From assembly GCF_003731635.1 (NCBI RefSeq), contig NZ_RCUA01000081.1:1-64000 (forward strand): a DNA stretch of 64,000 nucleotides. Reading direction: 5' to 3'. The notes under the pieces are model-generated. The model made no database searches. It saw nothing but the letters and a program-made list of their open reading frames with translations, and was not told the origin of the DNA. A program made the translations under genes and the position numbers. The stretch comes from Marisediminitalea oceani (GTDB lineage: Bacteria; Pseudomonadota; Gammaproteobacteria; Enterobacterales; Alteromonadaceae). Shown piece by piece: positions 26,701 through 33,230 of this stretch (its first letter is position 1; each line of letters starts with the position of its first letter).

Positions 26701-26902
26701 TTCGGTCGACGAAATCAGCGCACTGACGTCGCTCTACCGCTTATCGTTGAGTGGCAATCAGATCGGTGACATCTCGTTATTATCGAGGTTACAAAATCTA
26801 AGTGACTTGTGGTTACTGGAAATTGACATCTCGTGTGACGCACTTGACTCACTGGAGGCCGCTTTACCGAACACTGATATTAGGCATGACCAGTGTATTT
26901 AA
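23753..26902 (+). CDS. Large PKD-like / leucine-rich-repeat lipoprotein
   Basis: A 1049-residue surface lipoprotein. The lipobox LLLQAC sits about 18 residues in and is followed by a flexible GGGGSS linker. An Ig/PKD-like domain (SPTVSAGQDIQVEEGMPVTLQATASDPDGQIASYTWSQVSG) covers about residues 40-130. A long unassigned central part follows, then a carboxypeptidase-regulatory-like segment (TVTGQVVSEGVSVANAQVRV). Five or so leucine-rich repeats end the protein (LTTLRLWNNEISDLSPIENL, LTSIDAGYNNISNIEPLRNL and more, about residues 900-1030). AAAGGA precedes ATG 23753; a TTG at 23738 is less likely. LRRs suggest binding to a protein or glycan. It is monocistronic, followed by repeat DNA. Confidence 0.82.
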   Translation: MNLFQLSYIFLMVLLLQACGGGGSSDPIPAPPPTPANQSPTVSAGQDIQVEEGMPVTLQATASDPDGQIASYTWSQVSGQAVSLTSTNSATLTFTAPSLTEPSTLTFSVTVADNDGAETVDEVNVLVNPAPVEVSDYRFIVTPIEGLNYNVYQPSEDDQGPVLLASSQTTEMGEYECVEGSYITFSLGPIELGQVECQPFISLFLFSPSGGLDGNNVVQNINVLLQSLDEDSDYSNGIQLPDSVNDSSDVSVIYPSFSTALDNFVLDPLIIDFVQNNSDLMELISPQEATENYQDTIDQIQDFFVENAPADCIPIAFPCAPDTNTVIDVVLRTISTYQDPRSPVFGATGGSTGNSNYQQLFNRTLFSDTNSLHNLAERYPDMYDITEFADEVDTGIVVFYRSEPIQAAETFLYLNDRFTAQLPHRAAQPSELSAEQCGLLNLNTLTTVMPQGTYKFGSYGYGGNRCRAPLSEDGPLNCSVYYYDLASIVEGTFTVNNGECLYVDVSGEDVSVITKSVQGSWEDMDEPLFSLADYPTYALTVNSDFFVRFQVTAPGFTSRLWVLDENDNIVYETPSDPVGDEDVEIPLRAGDYKLVVVNAEFNEPGDFTLTVIGDTSTPVLIPGATDPDQNELTTVTGQVVSEGVSVANAQVRVEYVEDNVEKEIIEFTDQTGAFELSIPLELLPDTFLILTTKDGYLPGSQIVSNQTVDGIIIELEPSGNNKVALEIVPSLHHLGDDSFTGASNSQFQRTTEGTEFSVSFELTPEQLNFTSVVLRIKIKGVDLPVIFKFNDAEYELPGNITPADGSFGNLSITLDENTPFSTQNTLTIMSTQNSWGDYDDFEFANIILEFELASEPGMVDLSLFEDDGLRTCVADLNELEITRINSLFCSNAGVTDLAGLEQLTELTTLRLWNNEISDLSPIENLIKLTSIDAGYNNISNIEPLRNLINLETVELGDNGIISTSALLNLSNLGDLDLEYNSLSSVDEISALTSLYRLSLSGNQIGDISLLSRLQNLSDLWLLEIDISCDALDSLEAALPNTDIRHDQCI

Positions 26903-26934
26903 ACTACTGTTCAGGAGCTCCTATTCCAAATCGC

Positions 26935-27310
26935 ACCATCCCGGAAATACGAAAGTGTTGATCCGGGATCTCCCAAACAGTCTGACTCACCTTAAATAAC
27001 CTTTTCAGGAGATCCCCGCTCAAGAGCATGCGGGGATGACTGAGGTTGTGCATGTGTGGATGACTGAGGTGGTGCATGTGTGGATGACGATTTTTATTTC
27101 TGTCATGACGGCCAAACTATTAATGTCATCCCGGCCAAACTATTAATGTCATCCCGGCCACCGAGCCGGGATCTTCCAAACAGTCTGACTCACCTTAACT
27201 AACCTTTATAGGAGATCCCCGCTCAAGAGCCTGCGGGGATGACGAAAGTGGCAGCATGCGGGGATGACTGAGGTGGTGCATGACAAGAGGAGTCCATATA
27301 CGGGATGACT
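26935..27310. repeat. Mosaic palindromic repeat cluster, copy 2
   Basis: Two copies of the A-spacer-B element (GAGCCGGGATCT-type arm, CAAACAGTCTGACTCACCTTAA spacer, AGGAGATCCCCGCTCAAGAGC arm) are separated by amplified edges. A 23-bp unit beginning GTCATCCCGGCCAAACTATT is exactly duplicated at about 27123-27168. A 24-bp unit beginning GACTGAGGT occurs twice in tandem near 27038-27085. No gene is present in 26903-27385. Confidence 0.85.
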
Positions 27311-27385
27311 AAAGTTGATAAAACTGCCTAGATGGCATAATTAGAAAGAGTCACCAGCTGGCGAAAGAAGAGGAAAACAAAAATC

Positions 27386-27826
27386 TCAGGAATGAGTTAA
27401 ATCACAGTACAGCTTATCAATAAGGCCACTGAGCAACTGCAACTCATTCATGTCGAGGTTTTTAATCTGACACAACAACTCTTTAGGAATAGCCGCCGCA
27501 TCGGCTTTTGCTTCTTTCCCCTTAGTTGTTAAAACCACCTGTTTTACTCGCTTGTCCTGCTCTGACGGCTGGATAGAGACATAGCCCTTCTGCTCTAGCT
27601 TTTTCAGGATCAGCGTTAATCCACCGGGATCGATACGGCTTTTTTCTACCAGCGCAGAAATAGTGAGCTGTTTATGCTCCCACAGTGCCAGCAGCACCAG
27701 GTACTGGGGATAAGTGATATCCATTTTATGCAACAATGGCCGGTAAGCCCGGGTAAACGCATTGGATACGGAATAAAAACGGTGGCACAGCTGGTTGTCC
27801 AGCTTTAGCAGATCATCATCTGTCAT
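27386..27826 (-). CDS. ohrR: OhrR-type MarR-family peroxide-sensing repressor
   Basis: A 146-residue repressor of the divergent ohr gene. The sensing cysteine is Cys14 in LDNQLCHRFYS, as in OhrR proteins. The winged helix follows (TISALVEKSRIDPGGLTLILKKLEQKGYVSIQPSEQDKRVKQVVLT). Organic hydroperoxides oxidise the cysteine and release DNA. The frame is open to 27856, but that ATG lies inside an operator copy; ATG 27826 with AGAGGT upstream is the better start. The gene is divergent from ohr across a 106-bp regulatory gap. Confidence 0.92.
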   Translation of the reverse strand: MTDDDLLKLDNQLCHRFYSVSNAFTRAYRPLLHKMDITYPQYLVLLALWEHKQLTISALVEKSRIDPGGLTLILKKLEQKGYVSIQPSEQDKRVKQVVLTTKGKEAKADAAAIPKELLCQIKNLDMNELQLLSGLIDKLYCDLTHS

Positions 27827-27848
27827 AACTAAAATACCTCTGCCATTA

Positions 27849-27909
27849 TTTTGCATACAAAATAGTTGTCAGGCAACCAAAGGTTTGCTACTTTTATTTT
27901 GCATACAAA
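27849..27909. promoter_or_regulatory. Duplicated OhrR operator between ohrR and ohr
   Basis: TTTTGCATACAAA occurs at 27849-27861 and again at 27897-27909, 48 bp apart. Each has the partial dyad TTTG-N4-CAAA. Position between ohrR and ohr fits autorepression plus ohr control by OhrR; binding is inferred. The spacing is close to 4.6 helical turns. Confidence 0.7.
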
Positions 27910-27932
27910 GTAAATTTCAGGAGGACACCCCT

Positions 27933-28358
27933 ATGCATAAGTTAGATGATGTACTTTACACTGGCGTAGCAACAGCAACCGGCGGTCGTGGCGGTAAAGC
28001 GGAATCTGATGATGGCCGTTTAACTACCGATCTGTCTGTACCAAAAGGTCTGGGCGGTGACGATGGCCCGGGCACTAACCCTGAACAAATGTTTGCCGCT
28101 GGCTATGCAGCCTGCTTTATCGGCGCGCTGGGCTTTGTGGCGGGTCAGGAAAAAGTAAAATTACCGGCCGACGTTAAAGTAACCGGCGAAGTAGGCATTG
28201 GCCCTATTCCTACTGGCTTTGCGATTAAAGTAAAACTGATCGTGGATTTAGGTGATATCGACACCGACAAAGAAGCCATGGTAGCCAAGGCTCATGAAGT
28301 ATGCCCTTACTCTAATGCCACCCGCGGTAACGTTGAAGTTGAATTTGAAGTACTCTAA
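27933..28358 (+). CDS. ohr: Organic hydroperoxide resistance protein (Ohr)
   Basis: A 141-residue thiol peroxidase of the OsmC/Ohr family that reduces organic and fatty-acid hydroperoxides using lipoyl-protein electrons. Both catalytic cysteines are visible: GYAACFIGAL (about residue 60) and AHEVCPYSNATRGN (about 124), the Ohr form of the motif. A perfect AGGAGG lies at 27919-27924 ahead of ATG 27933. The two OhrR boxes lie just upstream. Confidence 0.96.
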   Translation: MHKLDDVLYTGVATATGGRGGKAESDDGRLTTDLSVPKGLGGDDGPGTNPEQMFAAGYAACFIGALGFVAGQEKVKLPADVKVTGEVGIGPIPTGFAIKVKLIVDLGDIDTDKEAMVAKAHEVCPYSNATRGNVEVEFEVL

Positions 28359-28383
28359 CCAGGCACTGTAAGCAATTATTTGA

Positions 28384-28406
28384 GGAGGCGGGTTTAACCC
28401 GCCTCC
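28384..28406. terminator. Hairpin between convergent ohr and gmm
   Basis: A 9-bp GC-rich stem, GGAGGCGGG (28384-28392) and CCCGCCTCC (28398-28406), lies 25 bases past ohr and before the end of gmm. The T-run is weak, so efficiency is uncertain. Confidence 0.55.
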
Positions 28407-28430
28407 TTCTCCACCGCTAAAAACGCCCGG

Positions 28431-28883
28431 CTACTCAACATACCATTTAGTGTGTACATGCACATCATCGCGGCTTAGCAGCTCTTCAGGTTTCATCCAG
28501 CCATACTGATTATGCTGTTCTTTTGGCAACTCATCCAAACTGATATTAAGCTCAAGCTCGTAACCCAATACTACATAGTGGGTGGATACGGCTTCATCAA
28601 ACGCGCTGTCATCATACAAGTGCTCAAACACGCCCATAAATGATGCCGCAGAACGTTCGATAGCCACGCCTAACTCTGCCTTGGTGAGGCGTAAGAATGC
28701 GTTATCCAGCTTTTCGTTTTTCTGCACCCGACCTCCTGGCACAAACCAATAGCCCTGCGCCGGGCGGTTAGTGCGATATCCCAGTAGTACCTCGCCCTTA
28801 GCGTTTTTCACAATCAGATCGATAGAAACCAGCGGTGTGGCACCGATAATGGTTTGAAACGTGCTTTCGCTTAAAAATGCCAA
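28431..28883 (-). CDS. gmm: GDP-mannose mannosyl hydrolase (Nudix family)
   Basis: A 150-residue enzyme that hydrolyses GDP-mannose or GDP-glucose to GDP and sugar. The modified Nudix box GGRVQKNEKLDNAFLRLTKAELG (about residues 49-71) lacks the usual REUxEE core and matches the Gmm variant. Start is TTG at 28883, six bases after AAGGAG. In enteric colanic acid loci gmm sits beside gmd and fcl. Here it lies 12-17 kb from them but on the same strand, and it probably balances the GDP-mannose pool for the exopolysaccharide locus. Confidence 0.88.
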   Translation of the reverse strand: MAFLSESTFQTIIGATPLVSIDLIVKNAKGEVLLGYRTNRPAQGYWFVPGGRVQKNEKLDNAFLRLTKAELGVAIERSAASFMGVFEHLYDDSAFDEAVSTHYVVLGYELELNISLDELPKEQHNQYGWMKPEELLSRDDVHVHTKWYVE

Positions 28884-28958
28884 GTGATTCTCCTTGTGAT
28901 GCTGGCTTTTATAAGGCTATAGTAACAGTTCCTTCCTTTTATTTATGTATGACTTCGG

Positions 28959-29432
28959 ATGACAGTTCAGGACGAACAACACGCCAGGCGCCGCCCTATC
29001 ATGAGGCTAATTGCACTGTTTGTGATGCTATCAGTGCTCTTTTTTATTCCGGTGCCCAAGACGTTCCAGCAAAGCCTGGGGTCTGCTGTACTTAACACCG
29101 GCCACATCATCTTTTTCTGTTTGTTTGGTTTTGCCTTTTTCCGCTTTACCCAAGGCACACTGAGGTACCGCATTGGATTATTTTTAATTGTGGTGTTTGC
29201 TATCAGCCTCAGTGTAGAAAGTATTCAGAGTATGGTTGGGCGGGCTTTTCAGTGGGGCGATATCCTGCGCAATGAGCTAGGCGCGATGCTGGGCTTATCA
29301 CTGTATTTATGCTTTACGGTTTCCAGTGCCCGTCAGCTATCTTTAAGGCTTACCTGGCTACTGCTTGTGATGATCGCCATAGTTATTGAACGCATGCCGT
29401 TGGTTCATGAACTAATGCATAATCATACCTAA
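28959..29432 (+). CDS. VanZ-like membrane protein
   Basis: A 157-residue protein with four predicted membrane helices (RLIALFVMLSVLFFIPV; IIFFCLFGFAFFRF; YRIGLFLIVVFAISLSVE; LTWLLLVMIAIVI). The VanZ pattern is visible in ESIQSMVGRAFQWGDILRNELGAMLGL, where family members have E-x-x-Q ... GR-x-x-x-x-D-x-x-x-N-x-x-G. ATG 29001 (MRLIALF) is a possible alternative start because the first 14 residues are polar. Function in this family is poorly known; VanZ itself modulates teicoplanin resistance. Confidence 0.75.
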   Translation: MTVQDEQHARRRPIMRLIALFVMLSVLFFIPVPKTFQQSLGSAVLNTGHIIFFCLFGFAFFRFTQGTLRYRIGLFLIVVFAISLSVESIQSMVGRAFQWGDILRNELGAMLGLSLYLCFTVSSARQLSLRLTWLLLVMIAIVIERMPLVHELMHNHT

Positions 29433-29646
29433 CGACCCGCTTGACGGGCCCGGCAATAGCACACTTATCATATTTAATACCATACCACCGCTATACATGC
29501 TTAAAAGTCGCTCAGTCAGCGACATAATGGTAGTGTGAAAAAGCCACTAACGTACGAAAATCACACAGTCAGCTTTTTTTACAACTGCTATGAGACCTGG
29601 TCTCTAAACCACAAAAAACATGTTGAAAATCAATGGTGTAAAATTA

Positions 29647-29662
29647 TGGCACGGAATTCGCT
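29647..29662 (+). promoter_or_regulatory. Sigma-54-like -24/-12 promoter of the PEP-CTERM gene at 29706
   Basis: TGGCACGGAATTCGCT has the TGGCACG block, a purine after it and exact GG-N10-GC spacing; only one base of the TTGCT half differs (TCGCT). It lies 44 bases before the ATG at 29706. The paralogous gene at 6665 has the same arrangement, which raises confidence in both. Confidence 0.68.
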
Positions 29663-29705
29663 ATTAAACGAGAAGAAAGCAGTCAACCGACACAAGGGTA
29701 GTAAA

Positions 29706-30563
29706 ATGTGTAAGTTATTTTCATCTCGTAAAGTTTTAACAATCAGCGCATTGCTGTTAAGCAGTGTGGCAACCTTTTCTCAAGCTGCAACCATCTCTTT
29801 TGGTGGTGCAACCGCAACAGACGGTTCAGGCTTAACCAGTCAGTATATCGATCCAATCACTGGCGCATCAGTACCAGGTACCTATCTGATCGAAACCTTC
29901 GATGCAGCAACAGGCGTTCCGGGCTTCCCTGGTTCTACTGAATATACCACTGCCGGTTTTGAAGACGAGTGTGCGGTAAACAGTATCAACGACAGTCCGT
30001 TGGGCATCAACATCGACGGTAACGTTGGCGAAATCAATGTTCGTAAAGGTACTCAGCAACGTGTTGCTGCAGCACCAGCGGGTGACAACACCTGTTACGG
30101 CTACCTGACCAACAATGGTTCAGGTACGTCAAGCGCTACTTTCGACTACACGCCAATGCTGTCTTACTTCGATAACCTGTACAGCGAACAGGCACCGTTT
30201 GGTATTACTTACCTGGGCTTCTACTGGGGCTCTGTAGATACTTATAACAGCTTCGCGTTCTACTCAGGTCAGGATCTGATTGGTTCACTGACTGGTACAG
30301 AACTGCTGGCTGAATTAGACGGAAGCGCAGGCGACAGAACCGGTAGTAACTCTAACGTATACGTTAACATCGAATTCTCACTGGCAGAACAGTTCGACCG
30401 CATGGTAGTTACCACTACCGGTATCGCAGGTGAGTTCGATAACATCGTTGTTGGTGTTACTGGTCAGCCAATTGGTCAGGTAAGTGTTCCTGCTCCGGCT
30501 ACTGCCCTGTTATTTGTTCTTGGTTTAGTTGGTGTTGGCGCAGCCCGCCGCTTCAAAAAGTAA
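29706..30563 (+). CDS. PEP-CTERM sorting-domain protein, paralogue of the one at 6665
   Basis: A 285-residue exported protein. Signal peptide MCKLFSSRKVLTISALLLSS with cleavage near SQAA. The body matches the 6665 protein block by block (TDGSGLTSQYIDP, GFPGSTEY, CAVNS, YLTNNGSG, ITYLGFYWGSVD, SNVYVNIEFSLAEQFDRMV, IAGEFDNIVVG). The tail VSVPAPATALLFVLGLVGVGAARRFKK is a good PEP-CTERM (PAPAT variant). The frame is open from GTG 29535, but that would put 57 residues ahead of the signal peptide and swallow the -24/-12 element; AAGGGT before ATG 29706 supports the shorter form. Confidence 0.88.
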   Translation: MCKLFSSRKVLTISALLLSSVATFSQAATISFGGATATDGSGLTSQYIDPITGASVPGTYLIETFDAATGVPGFPGSTEYTTAGFEDECAVNSINDSPLGINIDGNVGEINVRKGTQQRVAAAPAGDNTCYGYLTNNGSGTSSATFDYTPMLSYFDNLYSEQAPFGITYLGFYWGSVDTYNSFAFYSGQDLIGSLTGTELLAELDGSAGDRTGSNSNVYVNIEFSLAEQFDRMVVTTTGIAGEFDNIVVGVTGQPIGQVSVPAPATALLFVLGLVGVGAARRFKK

Positions 30564-30587
30564 GTAAAGTTCAAACTACCCAATACC

Positions 30588-30618
30588 AAAAACGGCGCTT
30601 GTTAAGCGCCGTTTTTTT
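30588..30618. terminator. Strong bidirectional terminator
   Basis: A 13-bp stem, AAAAACGGCGCTT (30588-30600) and AAGCGCCGTTTTT (30604-30616), with loop GTT and flanking A and T runs. It separates the PEP-CTERM gene from the convergent glycosyltransferase-like gene that ends at 30617. Confidence 0.9.
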
Positions 30619-31636
30619 ATGCGTGCTGTACCTGCTCAGGACAAGCCGGCTCTGATGCAGATTCGGCAACAACATAGCGCATGTAATGACTGGTAATGCT
30701 ATCCCACCAGTAATCCAATCCCAGCTTGTACATTACCTGCTCACGCAAAATCGGTTCGTCGTACCAGGGCTGCAGTACTTCTTTCCACTTGGCCAGCCTG
30801 GCCTCATTTAAACTGTCGGCCGACCAGTCATCCACAAACACCACCGGAAACTTCTGGTAAGCTGCCCGTAAACCAGGCGAGCGAATAATAGGAATGGTAC
30901 CGTTTAACAGGGCGTGCCAGGCTTTTGGTGAAGGATCGATGCCACCACCTTCCACACACAGCACAAAGCTGTGCTGATGCAGCGCTGTAAAATATTCTTC
31001 CAGGCTGACTTCCTCATCGATTATCCGGCAGAAAGATCCCCAATGGCTACTCGCCAGCTTACTTACCTGCTCTCGCGGTGCCCATTGTTCTCCGTCACGG
31101 ATGCGGTGCGCACAAAGCACGGTATTCGCCCGATGTTTCAAAGGTACCGGGGTGGGATCAACCAGATCCGGCGTGGCATCAGACTCATGATGCACTAACC
31201 CCAATGGCAGCGGACTCATGCCTGGCTGACTGGCATCATCCAGATTCTCGGCATACCAGTGAATAAGATAGGGGTGCGCGAGGATACCTTCGATCATCAC
31301 CCTTTCTTCACTATTAAATGCACGCCATCGCTTATCAATCTGATTAGGTATGGTGATATCTTCAGAACCGCTTACCAGCACAAAAGGCGCGGTTAATTGT
31401 GGTAGTACTTCATGATAAAAATAGCTGATCGCCACAAACGGCGCCCGCAACGATAAAAACACGGTTTTGGGAGGCAGGCTTCTGCGCTTTACCAGTGCCG
31501 TTTGCGGCGCCTTAAGATCCGACAACACCACCCAGTCACAGCGAGCCGCAATACCATTAATAATGTACTTATCGGCGCCCTGGTTTTTGGGGAAAAGGCG
31601 GGTTTGGTGGGCCTCAATCGGGGCACTCTTTAACAT
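30617..31636 (-). CDS. Putative exostosin-like glycosyltransferase
   Basis: A 339-residue soluble protein with no signal peptide. The segment LHQHSFVLCVEGGGIDPSPKAWHALLNGTIPIIRSP (about residues 225-260) resembles the nucleotide-sugar-binding region of exostosin/GT47 and related GT-B transferases (ExGxGxDxxRxxxALxxGxIPV). The N-terminal half is not assigned. It lies at the distal end of the exopolysaccharide locus, separated from vpsP by 190 bp, so a role in polysaccharide decoration is plausible. Confidence 0.55.
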   Translation of the reverse strand: MLKSAPIEAHQTRLFPKNQGADKYIINGIAARCDWVVLSDLKAPQTALVKRRSLPPKTVFLSLRAPFVAISYFYHEVLPQLTAPFVLVSGSEDITIPNQIDKRWRAFNSEERVMIEGILAHPYLIHWYAENLDDASQPGMSPLPLGLVHHESDATPDLVDPTPVPLKHRANTVLCAHRIRDGEQWAPREQVSKLASSHWGSFCRIIDEEVSLEEYFTALHQHSFVLCVEGGGIDPSPKAWHALLNGTIPIIRSPGLRAAYQKFPVVFVDDWSADSLNEARLAKWKEVLQPWYDEPILREQVMYKLGLDYWWDSITSHYMRYVVAESASEPACPEQVQHA

Positions 31637-31825
31637 CTATACTTCTCAAATAAACGCAAGCGCCATGAGCGGCCTGGTTGTTATGTTATTTGTAATATAA
31701 ACGATAGTGCCAGTGAGTAAATATGAATGCAAAAATGTTGAGATTGGCAGGCGATTATCTTCGGCCAGTTCCCGCCCAGTAAAATAAGGTTAAATTACTT
31801 TAAATACAATTACTTAAATTTTAAA

Positions 31826-32500
31826 CTAGCCCGCGCAGGGTAACTCAGCCGAGAGCTCAAACTGCTTAACGTCAATCAGCTGGCAAAGTAACCCCTGACG
31901 GCCGGTGAGTTTGGCGTAGTTATACAGTTCAAATACATTGTTGCTTTGCAGGGTGCGCTCAACATGCGTTAAGCCCAGTGCCGCCATCTCAGCGTTAAAC
32001 TTACGCCAGTTGTACAAGAAGATTTTAGCAATGCCTAAGTTTACATGCTCATTGTAAGGGCCCATGGTAGTGGCCTGTTGCATGTACTCCTGCAGTTCGC
32101 TGTCAAAAGCATCCAGGCGCACCTTAATGCTGATCATGTTGATCCAGGTTTCCGGCCAGCTTGGCCGCAGAGCTGCTGACTGCTGGTAATAGGCTAATGC
32201 CTGCTCCAGGTATGGATTTGCCAGCTCATCCTCACCGTAATAATAAAAGGCATACCACTCCTGCCACTTGGCAGCGGTTACCAGATAATGAGGATGGTCG
32301 GGATGGTAGCTCAGCATGCCATCTACGGCGTTGCCCAGTTCATCGAGTTGTTCCAGGGTTAACTCACTGGACTGCTTTTCCCAGGCGGTGAGTTTGTTGT
32401 ACACGGTAAAATAATACACATTAGCAATGCCCCACTGGCTGGCAAACCAAATCACCACCAGGCTTATGGTTACCACTACGCCTTTAATCAGCCAATGCAT
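31826..32500 (-). CDS. VpsP-like polysaccharide biosynthesis protein
   Basis: A 224-residue protein with one N-terminal membrane helix (LIKGVVVTISLVVIWFASQW) and a helical TPR-like body (YQQSAALRPSWPETWINMISIKVRL; MGPYNEHVNLGIAKIFLYNW). Size, topology and position next to CpsB and Wzc match the VpsP family of Vibrio and Alteromonas exopolysaccharide loci, whose molecular role is unclear. GGAAGGAA lies just before the ATG. It overlaps the end of the phosphatase gene by 17 bases, so translation is probably coupled. Confidence 0.65.
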   Translation of the reverse strand: MHWLIKGVVVTISLVVIWFASQWGIANVYYFTVYNKLTAWEKQSSELTLEQLDELGNAVDGMLSYHPDHPHYLVTAAKWQEWYAFYYYGEDELANPYLEQALAYYQQSAALRPSWPETWINMISIKVRLDAFDSELQEYMQQATTMGPYNEHVNLGIAKIFLYNWRKFNAEMAALGLTHVERTLQSNNVFELYNYAKLTGRQGLLCQLIDVKQFELSAELPCAG

Positions 32501-33227
32501 GGGTATTTCCTTCCAGTATGCGCGCCGGGTTCAGGCTAAACAGCTTTTCTGTAGCGGTGTGGCTTACATGCTCACTAATGAGTGTTGCGGCGGCTGTCAT
32601 GCGCGGAGGGCGGCGTTTCACGCTGTGGCTGTCCGACGCCACCACCGTTGCAATGTTCTGTTTAATCAGCTCCAGCGCACGCTGTTGGCTAAGCTCTCCA
32701 AAATCACCGGTAATCGAGCCGGCAGTCACCTGAAACAAACACCCGCGCTTTACAAACGGCGTAAGCTTGGCGGGCTTCTTCCAGATATCCCGATTGCGCT
32801 CAGGGTGAGCAATCATGGGTAAAATGCCATTAGCCAGTAACCAGTCGATAAGCTGCTCGGCCCCTACCGGAATGTGGCTGTGAGGAAACTCCAGTAACAG
32901 TACCTTTTTGCCATTCCAGGTGCCTAACAACGGAATATCACCGCTTTGCAGCATAATGGGTAGTTCGGCACACATGCGCACCTCGGCTGCAAAATGCAGG
33001 GAGATTTTTTGTTTCAGATTAGCCGGTACCTGAGCGTAAAACTCACGGGCGATACCAGCAATGCCCACAGTAGCGTTATCAAAGGTACCGGGGTTAATAT
33101 GAGGCGTGGCCATAAAATGGCTAATGCCATCGTCTACCGCCGCTTCCAGCAGCTCTATACTGCCGGAAAGCTCAGCCGGGCCATCATCAATGCCCGGCAG
33201 GTAGTGGTTATGCAAATCAATCATCAA
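32484..33227 (-). CDS. CpsB/CapC-type tyrosine-protein phosphatase
   Basis: A 247-residue metal-dependent PHP-family phosphatase. Metal-ligand motifs are DLHNHYLPGIDDGP (residues 4-17), MATPHINPG, the later IAHPERN and ASDSHSVKRRPP. This family removes phosphate from the tyrosine-rich tail of Wzc-type kinases and so controls chain length and export. It lies three bases downstream of the wzc stop region in the same operon, the expected partner. Confidence 0.9.
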   Translation of the reverse strand: MMIDLHNHYLPGIDDGPAELSGSIELLEAAVDDGISHFMATPHINPGTFDNATVGIAGIAREFYAQVPANLKQKISLHFAAEVRMCAELPIMLQSGDIPLLGTWNGKKVLLLEFPHSHIPVGAEQLIDWLLANGILPMIAHPERNRDIWKKPAKLTPFVKRGCLFQVTAGSITGDFGELSQQRALELIKQNIATVVASDSHSVKRRPPRMTAAATLISEHVSHTATEKLFSLNPARILEGNTHALAD

Positions 33228-33230
33228 TGC

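Noticed and set aside
29535..29705. N-terminal extension of the PEP-CTERM protein from GTG 29535
   Set aside because: It would place 57 residues before a clear signal peptide and would include the -24/-12 promoter element in the coding region.
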